Source: Clostridiales bacterium (GTDB lineage: Bacteria; Bacillota; Clostridia; Lachnospirales; Lachnospiraceae). From it: a stretch of DNA of 47,677 nucleotides. The stretch lies in the NCBI GenBank assembly GCA_022778745.1, contig JALFSR010000100.1, forward strand, positions 1-47,677, read 5' to 3'. The translations under genes were made by a program, and so were the position numbers. Every line of letters begins with the position of its first letter. The stretch's first letter is position 1. Below are positions 31,730-39,876 of this stretch, piece after piece. The notes under the pieces are model-generated. The model searched no databases and was not told the DNA's origin. It saw only the letters and a list, made by a program, of their open reading frames with translations.

Positions 31730-31785
31730 AAAAACTTTTGTAAAAACCAAATCAAAATTTATTTTTTTATTTTAAAGTTTTTTAT

Positions 31786-31793
31786 TACATTTG
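31786..31793 (+). promoter_or_regulatory. Promoter -7 element
   Basis: TACATTTG, 33 nt before ATG 31827. Confidence 0.7.
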
Positions 31794-31826
31794 CATCATA
31801 GGAAACAATTAAAACATCTATTAGTT

Positions 31827-32132
31827 ATGACAACGTATTACAATAACGGAACACTTTATTATGTGTACTTTACTTGGCAAGACGAAGAACTTTGGCGATA
31901 TACATCTTGGGCGCAGGCAAAGAAAGAAAATAAAGGTAAACCGATTTATTTATCAGCAAGGCTTCATTCAGTGACATACGGCAGTGATGAACTTATCAAC
32001 TTAATCAGTTTCACCAAAAAGCCTAAAATAAGGGAAATAAAACGTTTCATGGGACAGATACTTTCTGATAGCGAACTGCAATCCCATAAAGTTTCCTACA
32101 AGGAATGGGCAAAACATTTTTATGAGAAATAA
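31827..32132 (+). CDS. Hypothetical protein, 101 aa
   Basis: Not recognised; starts MTTYYNNGTLYYVYFTWQDE. ATG 31827 is preferred because the in-frame codon at 31791 lies within the -7 element. Confidence 0.78.
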   Translation: MTTYYNNGTLYYVYFTWQDEELWRYTSWAQAKKENKGKPIYLSARLHSVTYGSDELINLISFTKKPKIREIKRFMGQILSDSELQSHKVSYKEWAKHFYEK

Positions 32133-32158
32133 AATTTGGTAGTCCAAAAACTTTTTAT

Positions 32159-32166
32159 TATATTTG
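32159..32166 (+). promoter_or_regulatory. Promoter -7 element
   Basis: TATATTTG, 30 nt before ATG 32197. Confidence 0.7.
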
Positions 32167-32196
32167 CAAACGTAAAATTAAAAAATATTAAATATT

Positions 32197-32655
32197 ATGT
32201 CAACACGTAGTACAATTATGGTAGCAATACCGCAGGAGAAAAGGGGAAAGACCTACAAGTTCATTAAAGACACTAATGCAGAGAAAAGACTGCCATATGA
32301 CACGCCCGAGGTGACAATCCCCAAGGATGCGAATTTTGTTGAGGTATATCATCACTTTGACGGATATCCCGAAGGTCTTGGCGCAGATATTTACGAGGGA
32401 TTCTTGGACAAGGATTTTGACTATGTAATGGAACACCTCATTGCAGGCGGAGATATGTCCTCAACGGGAGTGCCTTATCACGCATGGAGAGACGAGGATT
32501 GGGAAGACTGCAAGCCTAGGTTTAGTGACAAGATGTTTGTTTTGTCCGAGGAATATCAATACTTTAGGAACGAGGAGGGCAAATGGTTTGTGAGAGGATG
32601 TAAATACAAGGATTGGACAGCAATCGGCAAATGGGTACTTGAAGTAGTATCATAA
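32197..32655 (+). CDS. MSTRSTI-type phage hypothetical protein
   Basis: 152 residues. Starts MSTRSTIMVAI and contains VEVYHHFDGYPEGLG, the signature of a small conserved protein found in many tailed phages (usual form: MSTRATI...YxHWDGYPEG). Length is typical. Its function is not known to me. Confidence 0.88.
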   Translation: MSTRSTIMVAIPQEKRGKTYKFIKDTNAEKRLPYDTPEVTIPKDANFVEVYHHFDGYPEGLGADIYEGFLDKDFDYVMEHLIAGGDMSSTGVPYHAWRDEDWEDCKPRFSDKMFVLSEEYQYFRNEEGKWFVRGCKYKDWTAIGKWVLEVVS

Positions 32656-32657
32656 TA

Positions 32658-32671
32658 TACTCGGTTGAGTA
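32658..32671. repeat. TACTC-n4-GAGTA palindrome
   Basis: TACTCGGTTGAGTA, two bases after the stop codon. Confidence 0.8.
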
Positions 32672-32685
32672 CCAACAAGGAAGAT

Positions 32686-32724
32686 AAATGTATCTATACC
32701 AAAAATGTAGGTACATTTTTTTTG
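32686..32724 (+). terminator. Intrinsic terminator
   Basis: AAATGTA...TACATTT hairpin, then T-run. The 18-bp repeat is at 32743-32760 and AAAACGATTT at 32785-32794. Confidence 0.7.
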
Positions 32725-32831
32725 TTTATGCCAATTATTTTTTTATTTTATAGAATAATCCTACCAACAACCTCAACGTTGACTAAAACGATTTATATAA
32801 AATTAAATTTTGTAGTTAACAAAACTTTTAT

Positions 32832-32839
32832 TACATTTG
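32832..32839 (+). promoter_or_regulatory. Promoter -7 element
   Basis: TACATTTG. The ~60 bases around it are nearly identical to the model promoter at 30668. Confidence 0.75.
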
Positions 32840-32888
32840 CAAGTGTAAAGGAAACAAAACAAGTTTAACAATTAAAACAACATTGATT

Positions 32889-33161
32889 ATGGAAAAGACA
32901 AACGAAAAAATCTACCTCGTAATGTGGGAGAGCAATGTGGACGGAGAACGCCTTTTTAATGCAACTCCCTGCCGTACTCTTGAAGCCGCAGAGAAAAAAA
33001 AGGAAGAGAACATTAAGGAAATTCTTGGCCATGGGCATTTCATGCGTGCGGATAAGAAAAACTGCACAATAGAAAAAGACGATAATAGTTATTTCATCGC
33101 AGATGAGACTGACGACTATTGGGAGCATACCTATATTAGTGCAAAAGAACTAATCGGCTAA
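32889..33161 (+). CDS. Hypothetical small protein, 90 aa
   Basis: Starts MEKTNEKIYLVMWESN and has TLEAAEKKKEE, again resembling the small MKVYxL...EKA family, with an acidic ending. Function unknown. Confidence 0.78.
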   Translation: MEKTNEKIYLVMWESNVDGERLFNATPCRTLEAAEKKKEENIKEILGHGHFMRADKKNCTIEKDDNSYFIADETDDYWEHTYISAKELIG

Positions 33162-33173
33162 AATTAAATTTAT

Positions 33174-33425
33174 ATGGCTATTAATAAAACTACATTAAAA
33201 AACCAACTTACCAATATAGTGAGTGGTGGTAAGATTGCTATATTCAGTCCTATTGAGATTGATAAGGTTATGTGCGATAGGCTTCTGATTGACGATAACG
33301 AGGTTTGCGTGGCAAGCATGGACAATTCATGGGTATTCCCTTTGGACGAACTTACTATCAATGAACTGAAAGAAGTGAAGTCGGCTATCAAGGAAACTAT
33401 TATTGAGGATTATTTGAAAAATTAA
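33174..33425 (+). CDS. Hypothetical small protein, 83 aa
   Basis: Not recognised; 12 nt after the preceding gene, so in the same transcript. Its stop lies in the next promoter region. Confidence 0.75.
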   Translation: MAINKTTLKNQLTNIVSGGKIAIFSPIEIDKVMCDRLLIDDNEVCVASMDNSWVFPLDELTINELKEVKSAIKETIIEDYLKN

Positions 33426-33449
33426 TTTTTTTATTCCGAAGTTTATTGT

Positions 33450-33457
33450 TATCTTTG
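33450..33457 (+). promoter_or_regulatory. Promoter -7 element of parB
   Basis: TATCTTTG, 30 nt before ATG 33488. Confidence 0.7.
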
Positions 33458-33487
33458 CATCGTAAAACTAAAAAACATTATTTGATT

Positions 33488-34363
33488 ATGGAGACAAACA
33501 AGACAACGAAGACAGACATTTACAAGATTGACCCACGCAACATTGTCGTTGAGGACGGGTTCAATTCAAGAGAGGACTTTGGCGACATTGATACCCTTGC
33601 CAAACAAATAGAGGAAAACGGAGTATTGAATCCTATTTCGGTTGTTCCGTTCAAGGATGAGGACGGAAACGAGAAATACCGCTTAATTGACGGAGAGAGA
33701 CGATATAGGGCAGTTATGAGCCTATTGGACAGAGGTGTGTCCGTTGACAGAATACCTGCATTGTTTCAGCCTAAATCCGCAGACCAAAAGGCGCTTCTCG
33801 TTCAGCAGATTATTAGGAACGAGGGAAAGGGATTCAATGAAATGGAGTTGGCTATTGCCTACAAGAAACTTCTTGATGAGGGCATGACCAAGGAAGAGAT
33901 TGCGGAGAAGATTGCAGGCGGAAAGCATAGTAAGGTGAACTATTGCTTGGGACACCTCAACCGCGATGAGAGAATCCAAAAACTTATTGCGGACGGAAAA
34001 GTTAGCGGAGTACTTGTAAGGCAGATTTATTCCGCACACGGAAAGGACGACAAGGACGGGGCAGTAAAAGAGTTGCTTGAACTTGCCGAAAGAGTTGAGG
34101 GTAAAATCGAAACAGACGGGAATAGCAAAAAGGCGCGGGCAACAAAGAAAGACCTGCTTTCTAATGACGTTCAGTTAAGGCAGGATTCAACGGCTATTCG
34201 TAAAGGAATTACATTGCTATTGATGTACAATGAGCATTATAATCCCGACAAGTTCCCTATCGGTAGCATGAAGACACTTTGTGATAGACTTCGCAAGGAA
34301 ACCATTGATGAGATTATCAAGTCCGCAGTGGATAATGCAAGGGATAAAATCAAATCTGCTTAA
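33488..34363 (+). CDS. parB: ParB/RepB/Spo0J-family protein
   Basis: 291 residues. The N-terminal ParB CTPase-type domain has the expected NSRED (26-30), a long helix, ENGVLNPISV and the GERRYRA box. Then a KorB-like helix-turn-helix (MTKEEIAEKIAGGKHSKVNYCLGHL) and a C-terminal helical region. ParB proteins bind centromere-like sites and act with ParA; no ParA gene is visible here. It could instead be a transcription regulator. The dispersed palindromes of the window are possible binding sites, which is untested. An in-frame codon at 33446 precedes the promoter and is not used. Confidence 0.92.
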   Translation: METNKTTKTDIYKIDPRNIVVEDGFNSREDFGDIDTLAKQIEENGVLNPISVVPFKDEDGNEKYRLIDGERRYRAVMSLLDRGVSVDRIPALFQPKSADQKALLVQQIIRNEGKGFNEMELAIAYKKLLDEGMTKEEIAEKIAGGKHSKVNYCLGHLNRDERIQKLIADGKVSGVLVRQIYSAHGKDDKDGAVKELLELAERVEGKIETDGNSKKARATKKDLLSNDVQLRQDSTAIRKGITLLLMYNEHYNPDKFPIGSMKTLCDRLRKETIDEIIKSAVDNARDKIKSA

Positions 34364-34395
34364 AATGTTTTCATAGTATATTTTTTGTTTTAGTT

Positions 34396-34440
34396 GTAGA
34401 GGATAAGAGGAATTTTTCTTCTTGTCCTCAACTTTTTTTT
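34396..34440 (+). terminator. Intrinsic terminator
   Basis: GAGGATAAGAGGAA pairs with TTCTTCTTGTCCTC, then T8. The 18-bp repeat is at 34460-34477 and AAAACGATTT at 34503-34512. Confidence 0.75.
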
Positions 34441-34549
34441 GGTATTTTCAAATCTTTTTTTATTTTATAGAATAATAGTACCAACAGCTTCAATAAGTTT
34501 ATAAAACGATTTATATAAAATTAAATTTTGCAGTTCCAAAAACTTTGAC

Positions 34550-34557
34550 TACATTTG
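34550..34557 (+). promoter_or_regulatory. Promoter -7 element
   Basis: TACATTTG with TTTG 19-20 nt upstream, before ATG 34606. Confidence 0.75.
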
Positions 34558-34605
34558 CAAGTGTAAAGGAAACAAAACAAGTTCAACAATTAAACATTAA
34601 GGATT

Positions 34606-34971
34606 ATGGGTATAAAATTTAGTGATGAGGAAATCAAGGAAGTTACTGATTATGTCAGAACCTTTGTCAATAATTTCGACGATACGTTGAAAATGGAAAG
34701 CAAATTTGAATATGAGAATGTTCTTGTGCTTTCATTTCCTTGCGAGGAAAAGCAGTACCGCAACTCTGAAAAGGATAGAGTAGGCTTTAGAGGTGTCGAG
34801 GTACGTGTAGTTAAAAATGCCCCCGAGAACTATTGGGCAAGTATGGAGACAAGAGGATGGCTAATTCCATATCGTGACCGAAAAAAAATACCTATGAATA
34901 ACGTGTTAACTACAACAAGCAACAAACTTACGGGATTCAAATTTGAATTTTTCGATAAATACCTAAAATAA
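34606..34971 (+). CDS. Hypothetical protein, distant member of paralogue family 1
   Basis: 121 residues. FDDTLKME, KQYRNSEKDRVGFRG and WLIPYR line up with DDTLVLN, KKFRNVLGSRITFNG and EIPYR of the 12016 product, so it is a shorter third member lacking the NFDWCK...KPEKDY segment. Confidence 0.78.
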   Translation: MGIKFSDEEIKEVTDYVRTFVNNFDDTLKMESKFEYENVLVLSFPCEEKQYRNSEKDRVGFRGVEVRVVKNAPENYWASMETRGWLIPYRDRKKIPMNNVLTTTSNKLTGFKFEFFDKYLK

Positions 34972-35006
34972 TCAAAATTAAATTTTGTAGTTATCAAAAC
35001 TTTTAT

Positions 35007-35014
35007 TAACTTTG
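35007..35014 (+). promoter_or_regulatory. Promoter -7 element
   Basis: TAACTTTG, 25 nt before ATG 35040. Confidence 0.7.
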
Positions 35015-35039
35015 CACAAGAGAAATAAACATTCCGATT

Positions 35040-35777
35040 ATGAAGAAAATTGATTTAACAGAAAAAAATTATGAGGTTGAAGAAGCCTTGAAGAAGAACA
35101 CCGCAAGTTTCAAGATTTTCGGTAACCTCAACGGGAATGAAACACCGACCATGCTTGCGTATCGTATTGCTATCGGCATCATGTTTAATGAGTATGATAC
35201 AATTTCAAAAAGGCTTGAAGATACCCTTATTGAAATTTTGAAGGGCGAATGTAATGCTGAAACTACCATTGATAGAATGGTAAGAATACTTGAAGTTCAC
35301 GTCCGCGATATGATGAAAATCCGCTTTGGTATGCATGATATAGAAAGCGTGTTCAGTGTTTTTAACGATGATAGTTATATTACACTTCCGACACTGATTG
35401 ATTTCGTCCTCAACACGGAAAAATTAACATCCGAGGAAACCCGTATTTTCAATTATGCGATTGCTACGGACATTGCATCCCTTAAGGAGAATTATGGCGA
35501 GGGGTTTGCCACTGCTCTACTTGCAACAAATAGTCCTATGGCTATTATCGAAATGATAGGCAATGCTAAGAAGAATGAATACGGAGTGCGTTTTGACAAG
35601 TGCTACGACGATGAGGGCAATATCTATTACGAGTATGCTGATATTACTGAGGGGGATGACCCCGAGTGCCCAAATATCTATTACCCGTTGGCAGATGATG
35701 CTGAAGCATTTTTGAGAAAACACGTATGGGCGGTAATCTTGAAAAATGCAGAGGAGAAATACGGAGTTATCGCATAG
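35040..35777 (+). CDS. Hypothetical protein, 245 aa
   Basis: Not recognised; helical with an acidic, Tyr-rich C-terminus. Alone in its cassette, with promoter and terminator. Confidence 0.82.
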   Translation: MKKIDLTEKNYEVEEALKKNTASFKIFGNLNGNETPTMLAYRIAIGIMFNEYDTISKRLEDTLIEILKGECNAETTIDRMVRILEVHVRDMMKIRFGMHDIESVFSVFNDDSYITLPTLIDFVLNTEKLTSEETRIFNYAIATDIASLKENYGEGFATALLATNSPMAIIEMIGNAKKNEYGVRFDKCYDDEGNIYYEYADITEGDDPECPNIYYPLADDAEAFLRKHVWAVILKNAEEKYGVIA

Positions 35778-35802
35778 GGCAATACTATACATACCATAAG
35801 GA

Positions 35803-35838
35803 TATAGGGAGACAAAATCAAATTGTTTCCCTATTTTT
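35803..35838 (+). terminator. Intrinsic terminator
   Basis: ATAGGGAGACAA pairs with TTGTTTCCCTAT, then T6. The 18-bp repeat is at 35863-35880 and AAAACGATTT at 35913-35922. Confidence 0.8.
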
Positions 35839-35950
35839 TATTTGGTAATTTAAAATCTTTTTTTATTTTATAGAATAATGGATATTTTCCCTTTATAAAA
35901 ATTTTTGCCTATTAAAACGATTTTTATTTTTTTATTCCAAAGTTTATTAT

Positions 35951-35958
35951 TACATTTG
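35951..35958 (+). promoter_or_regulatory. Promoter -7 element without a gene
   Basis: TACATTTG followed by ~45 nt of leader-like sequence and then directly by the next promoter. Confidence 0.6.
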
Positions 35959-36028
35959 CAGTGTTGAAAGTTAAATAATAACAAAATAAAAAACATAAAT
36001 TTAATTTTGTAGTTTCAAGACTTTTTAT

Positions 36029-36036
36029 TAACTTTG
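36029..36036 (+). promoter_or_regulatory. Promoter -7 element
   Basis: TAACTTTG, 26 nt before ATG 36063. Confidence 0.7.
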
Positions 36037-36062
36037 CAGTAACAAATAAAACATTAGGAATT

Positions 36063-36701
36063 ATGAGCAACATTAAAAATCTTGACAAATTCATTGCAGG
36101 TGCAGACGCATATAGCCTCTATGATAATGAATGGGTAAAAATCATCCATGTTGATAAGGATAAAGAGGTATGTAAGGTTGAGGATGAGAGAACGGGCAGT
36201 TCCTATCATATCAGAATGGAACTTCTTTGCCCAAATGCCGACGGAGTACGTCTCAAAACGAACCCGAGATATAGTGTTTGCTATAATGCCGCTATTAATA
36301 TTTCATCACCATACTATTCCCCTAACTATAACGAATATTTTGAAGAGGATGATGTTACCCATGAAGTGTTGAAAACGGAAAACCATGAAACTATAGACTA
36401 TTTCGTCAAGTATATGACACGTCTGTTTGAAGACAAATTCAATGCCAAAATGGGGCGTAACAATTTTATTGCTGACTATATTCATAGCAAATTCGGTGAG
36501 GGAGAAAGAGCCTTGAACGACTTTATGAACGCCTTGGAAGACAACTCTATTGGAGCAATGCTTGATGATATGATTGAAAATAATCTTATCGAGGATTCAA
36601 AGAATAGGCTTGCAATCTTGGCACAAAACATTGATAAACTTGACTACACCGATTTGTTGAGAATTTATGATGCGTTACGCCCAAAAATAAATAAAAATTA
36701 A
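36063..36701 (+). CDS. Hypothetical protein, paralogue family 5, copy 1
   Basis: 212 residues. Its first ~100 residues match the next gene's product: KNLDK...G...Y....(E/K)W..I, VCKVEDE.../VVRDE, E.L.P, and a PYYSP / PFYCP element. The C-terminal helical part differs. Function unknown. Confidence 0.82.
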   Translation: MSNIKNLDKFIAGADAYSLYDNEWVKIIHVDKDKEVCKVEDERTGSSYHIRMELLCPNADGVRLKTNPRYSVCYNAAINISSPYYSPNYNEYFEEDDVTHEVLKTENHETIDYFVKYMTRLFEDKFNAKMGRNNFIADYIHSKFGEGERALNDFMNALEDNSIGAMLDDMIENNLIEDSKNRLAILAQNIDKLDYTDLLRIYDALRPKINKN

Positions 36702-36725
36702 TTTTGCAGAAATAAAAACTTTTAT

Positions 36726-36733
36726 TACATTTG
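36726..36733 (+). promoter_or_regulatory. Promoter -7 element
   Basis: TACATTTG, 54 nt before ATG 36788. Confidence 0.7.
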
Positions 36734-36787
36734 CATTGTAAGAGAATTACAAACAATTAATATCAACATTTAAAACATTATTTGATT

Positions 36788-37753
36788 ATGGAAACAAAGG
36801 ATTTAAAGAACTTGGACAAACAGGTAGTAGGCTGCAGGTGCTATAATGTAGCAAATGACAAATGGTGTGTAATTATGGAAGTCTATTCAGATTATTGCGT
36901 GGTACGTGACGAAAGCGATAATGTAATCCACGATGAAAGCAGAGAGCATCTCTACCCGATTTTTGAGGGCATGTGGACTTCGGCAAACAAGGACGATGTA
37001 TGCTATGAAATCAATAAGGACGTGGATTATCCGTTTTATTGCCCTGCTGACGATGAGAACTATTATGGTTGTGAACTTGAACACAAACCAAAACCAAAAG
37101 AAAACACAGAAAATAAAATGGAGGAAGTAAAAGAAGCCCAGTATGTCAATGTAAGAATTGACAGAAAGAATGCATCCGCTATTTTGGAGACAATCATTAA
37201 AGGCTTGGAAACCGAGTTCCTTGAAGAGTTCCTGCCCGTTGACAAAGAAATGTCGACTGACTTCATTTTTTATGCAATTTATAAATTGTATAACCCCGAG
37301 GATGAAAGTAGCCTGCAAAAAATCTTTGCCCTATATAATAATAATACTTTGTATAGCCTTGTGTGCGATTTGTTCGATGAACATTTTTTGAATGTTTGCC
37401 AAGACACCCTCATCACGACCGAACTGATGAAAGCAATAGACCAAACAACACTTGAATCTCTTTTAGAGGAAGTAAACTGCCTTGACTATCCCGTATTGGA
37501 TAAAATCTATCATAACGACATGGAAACTATTAATGAATACCGCAAGAAACTTGGTATTGATGCGCTGATTGACAAGCACCTCAAAAAGTCCTATAAGGTA
37601 AAGGCAGTGATTGTGCGCAAGTTTGTTATTGACGTAGATGCGAAGAATTGGCAGGAAGCCAAGAAAAAGGCTTTGGAAGACCTTGATAAGCCAATTCCGT
37701 CAGACAACTGCAATTTCGTGGAATCCGAGCCGAAAATCGTTAATTGGAATTAA
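36788..37753 (+). CDS. Hypothetical protein, paralogue family 5, copy 2
   Basis: 321 residues. The N-terminal ~95 residues are shared with the preceding gene; a charged linker (KPKPKENTENK) follows, then a helical domain and a C-terminal beta element (YKVKAVIVRKFVIDVDA) of the kind seen in small add-on domains. Function unknown. Confidence 0.82.
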   Translation: METKDLKNLDKQVVGCRCYNVANDKWCVIMEVYSDYCVVRDESDNVIHDESREHLYPIFEGMWTSANKDDVCYEINKDVDYPFYCPADDENYYGCELEHKPKPKENTENKMEEVKEAQYVNVRIDRKNASAILETIIKGLETEFLEEFLPVDKEMSTDFIFYAIYKLYNPEDESSLQKIFALYNNNTLYSLVCDLFDEHFLNVCQDTLITTELMKAIDQTTLESLLEEVNCLDYPVLDKIYHNDMETINEYRKKLGIDALIDKHLKKSYKVKAVIVRKFVIDVDAKNWQEAKKKALEDLDKPIPSDNCNFVESEPKIVNWN

Positions 37754-37783
37754 ATTCATAATTGAAAATGTTTTTGTTGCATT

Positions 37784-37821
37784 GGGAAACTGAAATTTAA
37801 TTTTCGGTTTCCCTTTGTTTT
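37784..37821 (+). terminator. Intrinsic terminator
   Basis: GGGAAACTGAAA pairs with TTCGGTTTCCC, then a weak T-run. The 18-bp repeat is at 37856-37873 and AAAACGATTT at 37909-37918. Confidence 0.75.
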
Positions 37822-37945
37822 TATACAATTAAATTTGGAAACTAAAAATAATTTTTTATTTTATAGGATAATAGCCCCTTTTCCTGCCTATAAAAATTTT
37901 TCTCTATTAAAACGATTTTTATTTTTTTGTTCCAAACTTTTTGTA

Positions 37946-37953
37946 TATCTTTG
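37946..37953 (+). promoter_or_regulatory. Promoter -7 element
   Basis: TATCTTTG, 55 nt before ATG 38009. Confidence 0.7.
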
Positions 37954-38008
37954 CATCGTAAGAAAGATAAGAATTAAGTTTAACAAAACTAAAAACAATT
38001 TTTTAATT

Positions 38009-38731
38009 ATGAATGAGAGCAAAATAAATTGGAGTGATAGCCAAATCCTCGTACCTAATTTCAAAAATGGCGATGTATTTTATGTCATTTATCAAAAAGA
38101 AATCGTGGCAATAAGACTTGACAAATCTTATATCGATTTGGGCAGTAATGCTTTTCAATTTAACCTTAAAGGTGTTGCAACGTCAGCCAACAATAATGAT
38201 GATTTGAATGGGAATGTAATGTTCTTTATTGATACTTCCGAAAATAACCGAATCAGAGTACGCTTCGCCATTGGAGATAGATTTAATTGGCTACCCGTCT
38301 ATAATTCAATTGAGGATGTAAAGAATGGCATTGTATCACGAAAGGTTATTGATATAGTAAATCTCCCTATCTATACAAAGGGTTATATTATGGGATATCT
38401 TGACCACGGAAGTTATAATACTTTAGATGTCAAGTATTGGGAAATTTTCCAAAATCAGCCAAAAATAACTAAAAATTGTTATAGAACAATGATGTTCTAC
38501 AATGACGGACTTGTAGTATCAAGAGAAACAAAACCATTAATGTCTGTGGGATATGCAACCGAAGCAGAAGCATTTAATGCCAATAAGAATATGGTGAAAA
38601 ACTATAAGGTCTGCACATTCGAGGACGAGAAAAAGGAAACGCCCAAAGAGTATACAATTACCATTACAATCAACTCCGACATGACCGCAATGGATATTTT
38701 GGAGAAAATTAAAAAGGCTACCGAAAATTAA
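38009..38731 (+). CDS. Hypothetical protein, paralogue family 4, second copy
   Basis: 240 residues, related to the 30726 product (VPNFKNGDVFYVIYQ, YTKGYIMG, TITINSDMTAMDILEKI). The frame is open back to 37835, but that region contains the dispersed repeat, an AAAACGATTT box and the promoter, so ATG 38009 is the start. Confidence 0.83.
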   Translation: MNESKINWSDSQILVPNFKNGDVFYVIYQKEIVAIRLDKSYIDLGSNAFQFNLKGVATSANNNDDLNGNVMFFIDTSENNRIRVRFAIGDRFNWLPVYNSIEDVKNGIVSRKVIDIVNLPIYTKGYIMGYLDHGSYNTLDVKYWEIFQNQPKITKNCYRTMMFYNDGLVVSRETKPLMSVGYATEAEAFNANKNMVKNYKVCTFEDEKKETPKEYTITITINSDMTAMDILEKIKKATEN

Positions 38732-38756
38732 ATTTTGCGGTTTCTCAAAAAATGTC

Positions 38757-38764
38757 TACATTTG
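38757..38764 (+). promoter_or_regulatory. Promoter -7 element
   Basis: TACATTTG, 37 nt before ATG 38802. Confidence 0.7.
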
Positions 38765-38801
38765 CATTGTAAAAAGATAATAATTAAAAACATTGAGCAT
38801 C

Positions 38802-39062
38802 ATGAAAATGTATTTAGTAATTGCCTTTGGCAAATATGCAAGTTGTCCTTTTTGTAATATAGACGTATTTGAAAACATTGATATTGCAAAAACGTGGGCT
38901 GACAAATTATATGAAAAATACCTGCATAGTTATTTTGATGCAAATGATACAACATACATACGTGGCAGTCATTATCACATAACGAATGGGACGTCCTATG
39001 TGACAATAGACGTTACTGAAAAGGACGTATATAAAAAACTCCCCCGTAGAAAAGATGTTTAA
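38802..39062 (+). CDS. Hypothetical small protein, 86 aa
   Basis: MKMYLVIAFGKYA..., with VFENIDIAKTWADKLYEK, loosely like the small MKVYxL...EKA family. Not otherwise recognised. Confidence 0.78.
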   Translation: MKMYLVIAFGKYASCPFCNIDVFENIDIAKTWADKLYEKYLHSYFDANDTTYIRGSHYHITNGTSYVTIDVTEKDVYKKLPRRKDV

Positions 39063-39086
39063 TTTTGTACTTATCAAAACTTTTAT

Positions 39087-39094
39087 TAAATTTG
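39087..39094 (+). promoter_or_regulatory. Promoter -7 element
   Basis: TAAATTTG, 31 nt before ATG 39126. Confidence 0.65.
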
Positions 39095-39125
39095 CAGTGT
39101 AAAACAATAAAAACAATTTGATACT

Positions 39126-39650
39126 ATGAACGAATTTTATGAAAAGAAAGATTACCTTAATTTAGTAAAAAAACAAACAAAAGTCTATGAGAAATTTGTC
39201 GATACCATAGATTTGATTTTAACGAAACTCCCCGAAAATGGCAAACGTTTCGGAACAAAATGGTTCGATGCTATCAATGAGGAACTGAAAGAAAAAGAAA
39301 TTATTGTTCGTTTATGCCATCCATATTCCGATAGTATTGGCATTAGAATTGCTTATACTAATTATGAATACGTATGGACGAAAGACTGGGTGATGACACC
39401 AACAACCATTTGCCCAAGATTCTATGATAGCGGTGTTATGAGAAACAAGGACGCTTGTATAAAAATGCTGACCTATTACAAGGAACTCCTTGAACAGAAT
39501 ATAAAGATATTGAACGAAATTGAATCGAAGATAGATACGTTCATTGCCAAATGGGACGAGTTCGATAAAATGTCTAAAGAACTGCGAGGATTCAATATGT
39601 GGAGCATTAACATCCCATATGTTGGAAGTTGCCCAATTTTGGATGAGTAG
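39126..39650 (+). CDS. Hypothetical protein, 174 aa
   Basis: Not recognised. Long helices at both ends (residues ~5-35 and 115-155) suggest a helical hairpin or coiled coil. Confidence 0.8.
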   Translation: MNEFYEKKDYLNLVKKQTKVYEKFVDTIDLILTKLPENGKRFGTKWFDAINEELKEKEIIVRLCHPYSDSIGIRIAYTNYEYVWTKDWVMTPTTICPRFYDSGVMRNKDACIKMLTYYKELLEQNIKILNEIESKIDTFIAKWDEFDKMSKELRGFNMWSINIPYVGSCPILDE

Positions 39651-39660
39651 ATAACATCCC

Positions 39661-39708
39661 GCACCATGCCTATATAAAAATTAAAAAATAGGTGTGGTGC
39701 TTTTTTTT
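39661..39708 (+). terminator. Intrinsic terminator
   Basis: GCACCATGCCTAT pairs with ATAGGTGTGGTGC, then T8. A variant 18-bp repeat follows at 39741-39758. Confidence 0.85.
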
Positions 39709-39818
39709 ATAATTAAATTTGGTTTTCTTAATTTTTTTTTCTATTTTATAGAATAATCCCATAATCATTAATTTTAAAAATAATTGCAAATTTATTTTTT
39801 TATTCCGAACTTTTTGCC

Positions 39819-39826
39819 TACATTTG
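39819..39826 (+). promoter_or_regulatory. Promoter -7 element
   Basis: TACATTTG, 50 nt before ATG 39877. Confidence 0.7.
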
Positions 39827-39876
39827 CAGTACAGAAATACAACAATAAACAACAGCTAAAAATTTAATTTTTGATT

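Noticed and set aside
33446..33487. Longer N-terminus for ParB
   Set aside because: It would start before the -7 element at 33450.
37835..38008. Longer N-terminus for the 240-aa protein
   Set aside because: The stretch contains the 18-bp repeat, an AAAACGATTT box and the promoter, all non-coding elsewhere.
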